64,000 bases of DNA, from the NCBI RefSeq assembly GCF_024691275.1, contig NZ_JAILNU010000065.1, forward strand, positions 1 through 64,000, written 5' to 3'. Origin of the DNA: Ruminococcus sp. (GTDB taxonomy: Bacteria > Bacillota > Clostridia > Oscillospirales > Ruminococcaceae). Numbering within the stretch: position 1 is the first letter of the stretch; the number at the start of each line of letters is the position of its first letter. A program made the translations under genes and the position numbers. The notes beneath the pieces are model-generated. The model was not told where the DNA came from. It searched no databases and saw only the letters and a program-made list of their open reading frames with translations. Of this stretch, positions 9,873 to 19,089 are shown piece after piece.

Positions 9873-10826
9873 TTATAAACCGAACCTATAAATGAAGCAT
9901 TTTATAATCAGATTTATTTTCCGCTTAGTAGGCAACTCATTCCAGCAGTCAATCGTCCACACCCTCGATAAATACTCTTTTCCCGAAGCTAAATACAAAG
10001 TGATTTCTTTTCGCTTAATTACATGATCAATCGTTTTCGAATACTTCTTTTTTGTACGACTATTAAATTCTTTAAGAATGGTAACATGTAAATCAAAAAA
10101 ATTCTTTTTAAGTTTTTCATATGAATGTTGTATACTCCCCGACGCTGATTGTTCATTTCCAACTCTATACGCTGTAAAAATCTCATTGTGATAATGTGCA
10201 TAGCCCATATTTGTAGCTACCAATCTAGTCAGCAAATCCAAACTTTTCTGATAATTGAATAGTTCCACCAGTGTGTCATATCGAAATACTGTAGAAGCTG
10301 TTGGGGTAAAATCTAACAAAAGCATTTCATCAACATCAAAATCGGCTCCATTGCTGTTCTTAAGTTTTTTAATAATCATTCTATCATTCCAAGATGGTTT
10401 AGAGTAAAACTTTCTAATTGGATTTCCATCAACATCAACTATACTAGCATTGCTAAAACAAAATGTACATTCATCATGTTTTTCCATATAATCAATCTGT
10501 TTTTGCAGTTTATTTGTATCTATCCAATAATCATCTCCTTCACAAATTGCCACATACTTACCATGAGCCATAGGATACAAAAATGAACGACTAACACTCA
10601 CTCCTTGAGAATATTGGTTTTCTTTTTGATAAATACAGCATATCACGTCAGGGTATTCGCTCTCAAGTTTTCTTATTATGTCTTGAGTTCCGTCTGTTGA
10701 AGCATCGTCATGAATATACAACTTGAAACTATACTGTGTTTCTTGCGCTAAAATACTACGAATGGCTTTTTCAACCCATCTTGCATGATTATATGTTGGC
10801 ATTAATATCGAAACCAATTCAGACAT
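9873..10826 (-). CDS. family 2 glycosyltransferase
   Basis: This 317-aa cytoplasmic protein has a GT-A fold start, VSILMPTYNHARWVEKAIRS, the nucleotide-binding DDASTDGTQDI segment and the metal-binding-type EGDDYWID motif. It should add one sugar to the lipid-linked repeat unit. AAGGAGAA precedes the ATG. It follows the Wzy-like gene by 18 bp on the minus strand. Donor sugar and linkage cannot be read from the sequence. Confidence 0.9.
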   Translation of the reverse strand: MSELVSILMPTYNHARWVEKAIRSILAQETQYSFKLYIHDDASTDGTQDIIRKLESEYPDVICCIYQKENQYSQGVSVSRSFLYPMAHGKYVAICEGDDYWIDTNKLQKQIDYMEKHDECTFCFSNASIVDVDGNPIRKFYSKPSWNDRMIIKKLKNSNGADFDVDEMLLLDFTPTASTVFRYDTLVELFNYQKSLDLLTRLVATNMGYAHYHNEIFTAYRVGNEQSASGSIQHSYEKLKKNFFDLHVTILKEFNSRTKKKYSKTIDHVIKRKEITLYLASGKEYLSRVWTIDCWNELPTKRKINLIIKCFIYRFGL

Positions 10827-10844
10827 TTTCAGTTCTCCTTTTTT

Positions 10845-12113
10845 TCAAAAATGATAAACATGATTCTCATTTTCATTGCAATCATCATTTATAATTACGG
10901 CAAGCCAAGTAAAAATAATGAAATTACCACACGGATTTCCTATCGAATACAATTTATATAAATACACAAAAAATATTAATCCCGCACATATCGAAAAACA
11001 TTTCTGTTCTTTCGATTTTGCTTTTACGTATGCCAATTTGAATACTCTAAAAAAACCATACAGTAGCAGGGCAGTTCCAATTAAACCAAATCTCCAAATG
11101 CACTGAACATATCCAATATCTGTTGCTCCTCTTCCAAGTGATTCGGGAGAACAACATTCGCCAATAATAAAATGCTCTGGAATACCTATCATTCTGTCCA
11201 TAACAGCAAATCCTGATGTTTTTTCCCCTGAAGAAAAAAGAACATATATCGATTCAAAGCCGTCCTCAATCCACTCTTTAGTATCCTCTGGAACAATTGA
11301 ATATAGAGCCATGACGCATAACATAATTATTATGACTGTTGCAGCTGTTCTTAACCACTTTTTTATGAACACGGTTGAATAAAAATACAAAGCAACTAGG
11401 GCACCACAAATGCCAACTAACAATATTCCAGTCCTTGTGTTTAATAATGGCATTAAAAGCATTGCTAAAAAAATCAGAATATACTTTATGTTTTTTGAGA
11501 TTGAAAGGATAAAAGTATAAACAATTATAAATGAAGTTGTATATCCAAAAGAGTCAAATAGATTATCAGCCAATCCAAATGATCTTTGATTATTCATTAA
11601 TACATAGTTCTTCATGTGCTGACTTTGACTATTGGCAATCGTAAAGCCATTGAAAACATTGCGAATGGGAGGACTAATCAATGCAATTATAACACAAATT
11701 GTTTGAATAATTCCAACCATCACCAAAAGGCTCATATAATCATTTGTATCAAGCTTGTATGATAGGGTTATATAATAAAAAACTAAATATGCAACATACC
11801 ATTTAGACAAAGGAATAATGTAGGCTGTAAAATTATTTAGAAATCCCCCCCTTTGCCCAATTGAAGAAAAGCAAAAAATAAACGTTATAGACAAGAAGTA
11901 TACTAGGAATGGTGAAAACACACGAAGTGGGTAGATTAACTCCTTTCTAAAAGTAATACCATTCTGATTGCAAATAAATAATAAAACAATAGTAATACCT
12001 ACATAAGTCATTAATGACACCATTTCTAAAGGAAAAAAATCAGGATTAAATATGCATAAAAACATGTATATTATTAATCCGATTCTTAGAGGAATACTAA
12101 TTTCTTTTTTCAT
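10845..12113 (-). CDS. Wzy-like O-antigen/capsule polymerase
   Basis: A polytopic membrane protein of about 422 aa with roughly ten hydrophobic helices and a hydrophilic loop near residues 260-320, as in O-antigen polymerases and ligases. Members share little sequence, so the call rests on topology and on position among flippase and glycosyltransferase genes. The start is taken at 12113 (MKKEISIPLRIG) with AAGGAA upstream; the open frame extends ten codons further. The gene and its neighbours are AT-rich compared with the rml genes, as is usual for repeat-unit-specific genes. It would join repeat units on the outer face. Confidence 0.8.
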   Translation of the reverse strand: MKKEISIPLRIGLIIYMFLCIFNPDFFPLEMVSLMTYVGITIVLLFICNQNGITFRKELIYPLRVFSPFLVYFLSITFIFCFSSIGQRGGFLNNFTAYIIPLSKWYVAYLVFYYITLSYKLDTNDYMSLLVMVGIIQTICVIIALISPPIRNVFNGFTIANSQSQHMKNYVLMNNQRSFGLADNLFDSFGYTTSFIIVYTFILSISKNIKYILIFLAMLLMPLLNTRTGILLVGICGALVALYFYSTVFIKKWLRTAATVIIIMLCVMALYSIVPEDTKEWIEDGFESIYVLFSSGEKTSGFAVMDRMIGIPEHFIIGECCSPESLGRGATDIGYVQCIWRFGLIGTALLLYGFFRVFKLAYVKAKSKEQKCFSICAGLIFFVYLYKLYSIGNPCGNFIIFTWLAVIINDDCNENENHVYHF

Positions 12114-12279
12114 TATATCATTCCTTAACCAAAAGTTTCTCAACTTTCAACATTTTCAGCTCAATTATAAGGGAATAAGTAATTCAATCGATTAAAATAG
12201 ATTTATGAAAGTCGAAACAAAGACAGACACCTTGATTTTCAATTTTATAAAAAAGTAGACTGCTATAACTAATCATCTG

Positions 12280-13128
12280 CTATTTTTTTACTTGCATACA
12301 ATACCCATCAATCAATCCTTTTATCCACGCTTTCATCTTTTTCATCTTATTATCCTCGAACAACAAATATACTATGATTCTCGTCCATGCGGTACGCCGA
12401 TATCTTAACGCTTTCCTCCAACCGAATGACTTCTGATGTTTTCTTCCAAAGTATATTTGATTCCTTACTAAATAATAGCACCTAAAAGGAGAATGATTAA
12501 ACACCACAATCTCTTTTCCAAATAGTTTACGCCTTTTTGTATTATATCCAACTTCATGTAAAATCCCTAGAAATGGGATTCTAACAATCTTATATCCAGC
12601 TTGAAGCAGCCTATAACAAAAATCAGTATCAACAGAATCGATAAAGAAAGACTCATCAAAGCCGCCTATTTTAGCCCATGCATCAATATTAATATAGTTT
12701 CCAGAAGTAATGCACTTATCTATAATTGTGTAGTTTGCATTAGAAGAATCATCTATGCTATAACTGAAATTCCTGTCTTCTATTTCACACGTTAATGATG
12801 CAACGTTGTCTAAACAGACAAATTGTTGATACTGAGCAATCAAACCTTCCCTGCATACCGTGTCCTGATCTAACGTCAAAACCCATTTTACGCCATTATT
12901 TCTAGCTACTTCTACAATTTGATTTAAAGCTTTTGCGATTCCTAAGTTTTTGTTGTTTTCAATCAATTCTATATTTGAATAACACGACAATAGCTTTTTA
13001 ATATCTATTAGATTATTTGATCCATTATCAATTAAGACAGTAAAATCGACTTGAACTGTAATTGCATCAAGATTTTCTTTAAGTCTTTGGATCAAAGGGT
13101 TGAATAATACAATTCCAGCACCAGTCAT
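12280..13128 (-). CDS. family 2 glycosyltransferase, rhamnosyltransferase-like
   Basis: A 282-aa GT2 protein with a compact N terminus (GIVLFNP, VLIDNGSNN) and the TLDQDTVCREG motif. The LDQD form of the metal-binding motif and the following FIDSVDTDFCYRL segment are typical of rhamnosyltransferases of the RfbF/WbbL type. With a complete rml set in the same operon, dTDP-rhamnose is a likely donor, though this is inference. It is separated from the Wzy-like gene by about 165 bases in which no other gene was seen. Confidence 0.85.
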   Translation of the reverse strand: MTGAGIVLFNPLIQRLKENLDAITVQVDFTVLIDNGSNNLIDIKKLLSCYSNIELIENNKNLGIAKALNQIVEVARNNGVKWVLTLDQDTVCREGLIAQYQQFVCLDNVASLTCEIEDRNFSYSIDDSSNANYTIIDKCITSGNYINIDAWAKIGGFDESFFIDSVDTDFCYRLLQAGYKIVRIPFLGILHEVGYNTKRRKLFGKEIVVFNHSPFRCYYLVRNQIYFGRKHQKSFGWRKALRYRRTAWTRIIVYLLFEDNKMKKMKAWIKGLIDGYCMQVKK

Positions 13129-13166
13129 TATCTCACCTCATATTTTATATTGTTAAAAAGGGGTAA

Positions 13167-14105
13167 TTAGCTTTGCTTGTTTTTCATTACATCAATCAAA
13201 AGCCAATTATCCATATACAACCCAATTTTTTTTCCATTAGTAAACCACGCATTAGGTGCAATAACTATTTTATCCTTGTTTTTGCTCAGATACTGTGCCC
13301 ACCAACTAAATGTGCTATTAGATATTATAAAGTTTTTACACATAGTCATCAACCTAATTTTTTCTTCAACAGAATCAGTACCTGTTTCATAGAAAAACCT
13401 AACATGAGGGAATCGCTTTTCAAAATCAATATACTCCCTCACCCAGTTTAGATCATCTGAAAAAATTATAAACTCTGGTTTATCAAGTTTTTTTAGCATG
13501 ATTTCAACCGCTTCGTAGAAATAATTATTGTCGCAAACAAATAATTTTTTTTTCACCTTTGGAACAAGATAATTTCCTCCGCGAATTGAAATGCATACTG
13601 AATTAGTATTTTGTGCGACATTATACAAAGCCTGATTAGCTTCAACGCAAGGAGTTGTCGGCACAATTTCGTCTGATAGTTCTTTTTCAACTTCGTGAAA
13701 GAATTGAAAATTTTGCCACCAACCATTAAGAAACAAACTATCGCATTTCAACTTTGGAATATCTATGTAATCATTACTTTGCCATACAAGATAACCTTTT
13801 TTTGATAAGATTTTAAAGTATAGCTTAGGACAAACTTTTTTTAATACTCTTACCACTGGGTGGTATAGATCAGCAAACCATGCTGGCTTTTCATCTTCAA
13901 TCTGAACATTTTCATTGAGCTTATAATTGGTCATATCGTAACTGAATTTATACGGAATATGTTTCATCTTTTGACTTCTATGTTCAAGATCATATACATT
14001 ACATATTATTTTTCCACCATATTGCTTTTGACATCTGCGTGCAAAAGCATATTGAAATAATTGATTTCCAAGTCTTCCAGTTAAATAAACGTGTATTTCA
14101 TTCAT
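13167..14105 (-). CDS. GT11-family glycosyltransferase (alpha-1,2-fucosyltransferase-like)
   Basis: A 312-aa protein with the GT11 hallmarks GRLGNQLFQYAFARR at the N terminus, a basic donor-binding loop, and FIISNSTFSWWAQYL near the C terminus. The family transfers fucose, or sometimes other sugars, in alpha-1,2 linkage from GDP-sugars. The donor-binding motif, usually H-x-R-R-G-D-Y, reads SIRGGNYL here, so an Arg and the Asp are replaced. No GDP-fucose synthesis genes occur in the window, so the donor is uncertain. It lies between two GT2 genes in the repeat-unit block. Confidence 0.8.
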   Translation of the reverse strand: MNEIHVYLTGRLGNQLFQYAFARRCQKQYGGKIICNVYDLEHRSQKMKHIPYKFSYDMTNYKLNENVQIEDEKPAWFADLYHPVVRVLKKVCPKLYFKILSKKGYLVWQSNDYIDIPKLKCDSLFLNGWWQNFQFFHEVEKELSDEIVPTTPCVEANQALYNVAQNTNSVCISIRGGNYLVPKVKKKLFVCDNNYFYEAVEIMLKKLDKPEFIIFSDDLNWVREYIDFEKRFPHVRFFYETGTDSVEEKIRLMTMCKNFIISNSTFSWWAQYLSKNKDKIVIAPNAWFTNGKKIGLYMDNWLLIDVMKNKQS

Positions 14106-14154
14106 ATTTAATATTCAAACGCTCCTCGCCGATTAATTAAAACCTCATTTATAA

Positions 14155-15126
14155 TTATTGCAGCCCCATTTGCTGCCTTTGATAAGGAGCTGAAAGAATA
14201 GAGAAAAATGGCTGCCCTAAATATGAAAGTAAAGCCATAAGACGTTCCCTTTTTCTTGCTTCTTTATCAAAGATCACAGTTTTTCTATATTTTTTCATTT
14301 CTTCCCATACCGCATCCCGTTCTCTTTTATATTTTCTCGGAATTTGCAAATATACAGCACGGTTAACATTGAATGCTCTTGATCCAACAGCGTTTTTCAA
14401 ATTAGGATACATTTCAATCACTTTTTTGTACAAATCCTGTGACACTGCAATGCAAGACATTTTTTTTGATGAAAAACCTTGCCGCATTGTACTTACGGCA
14501 CGAATTCGATAGCCATACATTTTTTCAGTTGTAAATGCTACTTTCGAAGCTTTCGCTAACAACTTATACGTTGTAGCTAAATCTTCATAATACAGTCCAA
14601 CAGGATACTCAATTCCATTGAATAATTCTCGCTTATATATTTTTCCATGTGGTCCGGTATGGAACACTCTACTTTGATAAAGTAATTGTTTAACAGCTTT
14701 CTCAGAGTCCTCAATACCTGTTTTCACATCGCACTCATCAAAGAGTTGTTCTTTATTATTGAACTTTTGATATGGGCTACACGCAATCAAAGTGTTATAC
14801 TTGTTAATCAAGCACAATAACGATTCTATTAGATTTTTCTTTGCAATGTCATCGCTGTCAACAAAAACAATATACTCTCCATTGCATTGATTGATTGCAA
14901 TATTTCTCGCCTCAGATTGTCCTCCATTTTGTTTGTGAATAGTTCTAACACGGTGATCATTTAAGGCATACTTGTCACATATTTTGCCGCTTTGATCTGT
15001 TGAACCATCGTCAACGAGAATAACTTCTATGTTTTTATATGACTGGTGAATTACACTTTCTAAACAATCAGGTAGTTCATTCTCAACATTATACACCGGA
15101 ATGATTACACTAATTAACGGATTCAT
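14155..15126 (-). CDS. family 2 glycosyltransferase
   Basis: A 323-aa GT2 enzyme with the canonical start ISVIIPVYNVENELPDCLESV, the VDDGSTDQSG nucleotide-binding segment, NGGQSEARNIAI and the VDSDD metal-binding motif. It should add a sugar to the repeat unit. It is 17 bp downstream of the iron-sulfur protein gene and begins with the common WcaA-like module. A basic C-terminal region may aid membrane association. Donor sugar unknown. Confidence 0.92.
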   Translation of the reverse strand: MNPLISVIIPVYNVENELPDCLESVIHQSYKNIEVILVDDGSTDQSGKICDKYALNDHRVRTIHKQNGGQSEARNIAINQCNGEYIVFVDSDDIAKKNLIESLLCLINKYNTLIACSPYQKFNNKEQLFDECDVKTGIEDSEKAVKQLLYQSRVFHTGPHGKIYKRELFNGIEYPVGLYYEDLATTYKLLAKASKVAFTTEKMYGYRIRAVSTMRQGFSSKKMSCIAVSQDLYKKVIEMYPNLKNAVGSRAFNVNRAVYLQIPRKYKRERDAVWEEMKKYRKTVIFDKEARKRERLMALLSYLGQPFFSILSAPYQRQQMGLQ

Positions 15127-15143
15127 TTATAGTTTCTCCTATA

Positions 15144-16322
15144 TTAGCCTTTTCTCATAGCTCGTTTTATCAGAACATCAAGTCCCATAAAATTTAATCC
15201 CCTTCGAGCAATCGTTTTCGCTCGAACCTTTACTGTAATGGGGACGTATTTTTGCAAAAGATCGCCAAATGTCAGAGTATTATAATCTTCATAAAACTTC
15301 TTATGCTTTTCATGCATTTTCGGCGACTCTTTCATTTCCTTTACGCCGTCAATAGCTATAGCATAAGGAATTTCCTCAATTATTAAGTCATCGTGTAAAG
15401 CGTCGATTATAGCCTTTGCTTTCGGTGTGTGAATTAATACACGCGTAATACCCTTCTTTTCGTTTAATTTTGTTCGGAATTTATGTGCATTAAAACAGTC
15501 CCAAATTGTGAAATCGGACACTCTATCAGGTGATCTGAATTTGCATTTAGTACATGAAGGACGGATAATCAATCCAGAAAAGAATAATCTAAGCCATTGG
15601 TTCTGTTCAATGCCGCTTCGATTTGTATTACCATTCTTACTTTTTATTTCCATTGTTGAGTACTGATAGCCGAATGCTTTATCGCGAAAATGAACTGAAC
15701 TAACCGGGTTATGCTCGCTAACCAATTTCATATAAGAATTCCACACTCCTGGTGAGGGAACTGCTCTGCACACCACATCTACAGTTATTAAGTTATCATA
15801 TTCTTTTCCGAGAAATTGTTTCAGACCCTCAATCTGACATGGTGTTCCGCTATAACATACCATTCTGCCACTTTTAAGTAATTGCTTGGTCTCGGAATAA
15901 GTAGCTAAAGGATTGCTCTGAACATATTTACTATTACGAAAAACTGATAAATCAGCTTCTTTCTCCGCACAAGTATGTATTACTCTGAATTTATCATCAA
16001 AAGCTGCACCAAAGACAATTCCGCCATGCTTTAATACATATCTCGCAATTGCCGAAAACGCACCGCCAGACGTACTCTCCCGTAAAATTTTCTCATCCGT
16101 ATTCTGAACAAGAAAGGCTCTTTTCACTTTTGCTTCTATCGTTTTTTTATTGATTATTGGACATACTTTTTCGCAGAGTCCACATTCAACACACGATTTC
16201 TTCGCAATAGTCGGGTAAAGAAAACCTTCCGAGTCACTTTTGAGTGTAATTGCGTTCTTGGGACAAATACTATAACACGCTGTACATCCGCAGCAATCAC
16301 TTTTATTTTTTAATTCAATCAT
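15144..16322 (-). CDS. F420-hydrogenase beta-subunit-like iron-sulfur protein
   Basis: A 392-aa protein with two N-terminal 4Fe-4S clusters (CCGCTACYSICP at about residues 10-21 and CVECGLCEKVCP at about 40-51), followed by the FrhB/FdhB N- and C-terminal domains, including the ESTSGGAFSAIARYVL segment and CYSGTPCQIEGLKQFL. Such proteins occur beside polysaccharide pyruvyl transferases in many capsule loci, but their reaction is not established. Here the gene overlaps the pyruvyl transferase gene by 8 bases, which supports a joint function. A role in reducing or activating a precursor is an inference. It is unlikely to use F420 in this organism. Confidence 0.8.
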   Translation of the reverse strand: MIELKNKSDCCGCTACYSICPKNAITLKSDSEGFLYPTIAKKSCVECGLCEKVCPIINKKTIEAKVKRAFLVQNTDEKILRESTSGGAFSAIARYVLKHGGIVFGAAFDDKFRVIHTCAEKEADLSVFRNSKYVQSNPLATYSETKQLLKSGRMVCYSGTPCQIEGLKQFLGKEYDNLITVDVVCRAVPSPGVWNSYMKLVSEHNPVSSVHFRDKAFGYQYSTMEIKSKNGNTNRSGIEQNQWLRLFFSGLIIRPSCTKCKFRSPDRVSDFTIWDCFNAHKFRTKLNEKKGITRVLIHTPKAKAIIDALHDDLIIEEIPYAIAIDGVKEMKESPKMHEKHKKFYEDYNTLTFGDLLQKYVPITVKVRAKTIARRGLNFMGLDVLIKRAMRKG

Positions 16323-17517
16323 CGTTTATCGCCCGACACCCTTCCAACGCCTTTTGAAGGAAAGACATAGAGTGCGTCCTGAACTCTTCAAGTTTTTCAT
16401 CAATCTGCGTATAATCTATTTTCTTTTTTATTTGGGTACTGAAATCGTTTTCTTCATTAATAATCCTAGATTCCAATCCCAGAACACTTAATAGCGAATC
16501 AATTCTACTGTTTGTAGACATAGAAGTAGACTGAACGAATCTTCTGAAAGAATAAAACTCTTTATGATTAATAATTGAGAAAACGGTTCCATGAAAAGAG
16601 TCCGTACAGACGCACTCCGCATTCTTGATCAGATTTACGAATCCTGCTGGATCAACATCGTATGGAGCTATATCCGCAAATTCCTCATCTGACTTGATAT
16701 AAGAATCAAGCTGCTGGAGTGCAACAGTTTTTAGACCTCTTTTTTTAGCCAACCTTTTTGCACACATACGAGAAAAATGATTATCTCCCAAAAAATAACA
16801 AAACAAATAAGGCTCTTTAATCCGTTTCTCACTTTTTATAATTGAGTCCCATTGCTCACAATTAAGCAATAATGTCGGATCACACACCAATTCAGCGTTG
16901 ATCCCAGCTATATCTTTAATCAATTTAACGCCTGACTTTTCCCGGACAGACAAATAGTCAAACCTCGGCAGGAACTTTCTGGCACTCTCTGCCTGTTTCT
17001 TTGGTAAAGAAGAAACACCAAAACTTGTGGCGTAAGCGATTTTACGAATATTATCCGGAACAAAACTTAAAGTATAATAATTTGCGGCTATGTTAGAGGG
17101 CAGCCATAATTGATCACTTCCAACCAGAAAAGCCGCATACTCGCTTGCATTTTGCCCAAGTTCTTTTTTGGAATGATATGCCTTAGACAACTTAAATTGT
17201 TTTTTAGAAAAAGCTTCAAAACATCGGTTTCTTATAATGATATTGTGTTTCAACTCTTTGTTTACTTTTTTAGCCAAGGCAAGTTTAACAAATCCTAATT
17301 TATCTTTAATAACATCAATTGATAAAATCCTGCTACGAAAGTATTTCACTTTTTCCGCACGAATTTCTTGCTTGAGCCCCTCTATATCTATTGTTTCATT
17401 TGGTATTCCCAATAAATCCAAGACGGATTGTGTAGCTAATGCCTGAAGCATACTTCCATAATTGGGCTGAAAATAACATGAAACAACCGCGACTTTTTTC
17501 TTTTTCATCATAATCAC
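16315..17517 (-). CDS. polysaccharide pyruvyl transferase family protein
   Basis: A 400-aa protein of the PS_pyruv_trans family, which places pyruvate ketals on sugars using PEP or acts on related substrates. Visible features are the N-terminal SCYFQPNYGSMLQALATQ, the LVGSDQLWLPSN segment and the CTDSFHGTVFSIIN motif near residue 300. The start may be the GTG at 17517, which overlaps the GT4 stop (GTGA), or the ATG at 17511. It overlaps the iron-sulfur protein gene at its 3' end. Members of this family in such pairs may have functions other than ketal formation. Confidence 0.85.
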   Translation of the reverse strand: MIMMKKKKVAVVSCYFQPNYGSMLQALATQSVLDLLGIPNETIDIEGLKQEIRAEKVKYFRSRILSIDVIKDKLGFVKLALAKKVNKELKHNIIIRNRCFEAFSKKQFKLSKAYHSKKELGQNASEYAAFLVGSDQLWLPSNIAANYYTLSFVPDNIRKIAYATSFGVSSLPKKQAESARKFLPRFDYLSVREKSGVKLIKDIAGINAELVCDPTLLLNCEQWDSIIKSEKRIKEPYLFCYFLGDNHFSRMCAKRLAKKRGLKTVALQQLDSYIKSDEEFADIAPYDVDPAGFVNLIKNAECVCTDSFHGTVFSIINHKEFYSFRRFVQSTSMSTNSRIDSLLSVLGLESRIINEENDFSTQIKKKIDYTQIDEKLEEFRTHSMSFLQKALEGCRAINDD

Positions 17518-18644
17518 ACTCTTAACATACTCTTAAACAACTTACTAGTTGCACTAGCCATTTTTGAAGCATCAAACAGCCCTATTCTCTCTTTTCCATT
17601 TGTAGTCAATCGTTTTCTTAATTCTGCATCACCATATAATTCCAAGACAGCTTGCGCCGCGGATTTATAATCATCTATATCCACAAGAACACCAGCATCT
17701 CCAATGACATATGGAATCGCATCAGCTCTTGTAGCCACAATTGGCTTACCAAGCAACATATATTCAGGGAGTACTAATCCAAATCCTTCCCAACGACTAA
17801 GTAACACAGCAATATCAAAGCATGCAGCATATGCAAAAGGATCATTTACCCATCCTGTGATAAGGAAACTATCTGATAATCCCGCTTCTTTGACTTGTAT
17901 TTCAGCAGAATCTCGGAATTGACCTCCACCTATATCATCACCAACAATGATAAAAAATGCTTCTGGTATTGTTTTTTTCACAATTGAAGCCATATTAATA
18001 AAAATGTCATGCGCTTTTTGCTTTGAAAGACGCCCTGTCATGCCAATAACCAAGGCATTCTCCGGAATTCCTAGTTCCGCCCGACTCTTCGGTTGAAAGC
18101 ATTGATATTCTTCAATATTAATTCCGTTATTTATCAGAACGAGTTTATCAATTTTACATATCTTATGCTCTAAAGCGCTCTTTTTCTCATATTCCGAAAT
18201 ACATACAATCTTATCTGTCAAAGGTGCAAGCATACGCTCTATCATTTCATACACAAATAGCTTTTTCTTACTTGCGCTTTTCATATTGAAAGCCCAACCA
18301 TGTGCATTATAGATTACTTTATTCTTTATACCCAGATCAGCTATTCTTCCAATTGCCCCAGCTTTTGAACTATGGCAATATACTACATCCGGCTTATAAT
18401 GCTTGATTGCTTTGCGTACTGCAAATACGGCCTTTGTATCGTTCTTAATCGAAATCGCATTATGCATCGAGTCGATAACTATAATCGACTTAACCAAGCC
18501 TTTGAACTTGTCCCTGTCCAGAAGAGAAGAACATACCAGAACATACTCAAACTCAGTATATTTCTTCATTTTAGTCAGCAGTGTGACCAAGTATCTTTCC
18601 ACACCACCCGGAGCTTCTACGATATGCATTATTGTTTTTGCCAC
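17514..18644 (-). CDS. family 4 glycosyltransferase
   Basis: A 376-aa GT-B enzyme. The N-terminal domain has APGGVERYLVTLL and PDVVYCHSSKAGAIGR, and the C-terminal donor-binding domain has IGMTGRLSKQKAHDIF and SRWEGFGLVLPEYM, the E-x7-E region of GT4. It should use an NDP-sugar to extend the repeat unit, probably early in assembly because it is the first glycosyltransferase after the initiating enzyme. The start is a GTG at 18644; an ATG at 18629 is possible but lacks a better ribosome site. It overlaps the pyruvyl transferase gene by 4 bases. Confidence 0.9.
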   Translation of the reverse strand: MAKTIMHIVEAPGGVERYLVTLLTKMKKYTEFEYVLVCSSLLDRDKFKGLVKSIIVIDSMHNAISIKNDTKAVFAVRKAIKHYKPDVVYCHSSKAGAIGRIADLGIKNKVIYNAHGWAFNMKSASKKKLFVYEMIERMLAPLTDKIVCISEYEKKSALEHKICKIDKLVLINNGINIEEYQCFQPKSRAELGIPENALVIGMTGRLSKQKAHDIFINMASIVKKTIPEAFFIIVGDDIGGGQFRDSAEIQVKEAGLSDSFLITGWVNDPFAYAACFDIAVLLSRWEGFGLVLPEYMLLGKPIVATRADAIPYVIGDAGVLVDIDDYKSAAQAVLELYGDAELRKRLTTNGKERIGLFDASKMASATSKLFKSMLRV

Positions 18645-19089
18645 GTTTTCTTCTGACCTCTTTCACAATTAATGTTCTTATATAACAACAAAGAAACGCG
18701 TGCTTTACGCTCGTCTCTGAGTCATTTAATCTCTTTCCCGGCAACTCTTCCACAAAGATCAACCAGTAAACATCCTTTTCAAAGCCTTCAAAAATAGACT
18801 CTCAACGAGTTTCTACCCTTCAATCCGCAGAGTGTCATATTTCGCTCTTTACGTTCACAATGTACCAAACCGGTTCGTTCACAAAAGCCACGTATTTTCG
18901 CTATTTTACAAGCATATCCCATATGCTGACATTCAACCTGCTTCAGCGTCAACTCAATAAGTTCAAAATGTCTGCCCAAATGGGCAGACATCCGATATGA
19001 CTATGTAATTATATGGGTGATAAATGCTGCATCTCAAACGACGCTTTTCCGCCTCATAATTTAGCAGTTATATTATTACAAAGCCGCTT
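18645..19089 (-). other. intergenic gap inside the polysaccharide operon
   Basis: About 445 bases separate the initiating transferase from the GT4 gene, in contrast to the near-zero gaps elsewhere. A 67-codon minus-strand frame at 18788-18991 has no ribosome site, and its ATG lies inside an inverted repeat, so I do not call it a gene. The repeat (18968-18991, 11-bp arms, 2-base loop) reads as a hairpin followed by TTTT on the minus strand, so it may reduce transcription into the downstream genes. No transfer RNA or insertion-sequence feature was seen. Confidence 0.5.
18968..18991 (-). terminator. inverted repeat, possible weak intrinsic terminator
   Basis: Arms ATGTCTGCCCA and TGGGCAGACAT are perfectly complementary with an AA loop. 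On the minus strand the hairpin is followed by TTTT, a short U-run. It lies just past the initiating transferase and could set a polarity step within the operon. It could also be a protein-binding palindrome. Confidence 0.4.

Noticed and set aside
18571-18762. 63-codon minus-strand frame overlapping the GT4 start
   Set aside because: Alternative frame overlapping a well supported glycosyltransferase start, with no ribosome site.
18788-18991. 67-codon minus-strand frame in the polysaccharide gap
   Set aside because: No ribosome site, its ATG lies within an inverted repeat, and the sequence has no recognisable feature.
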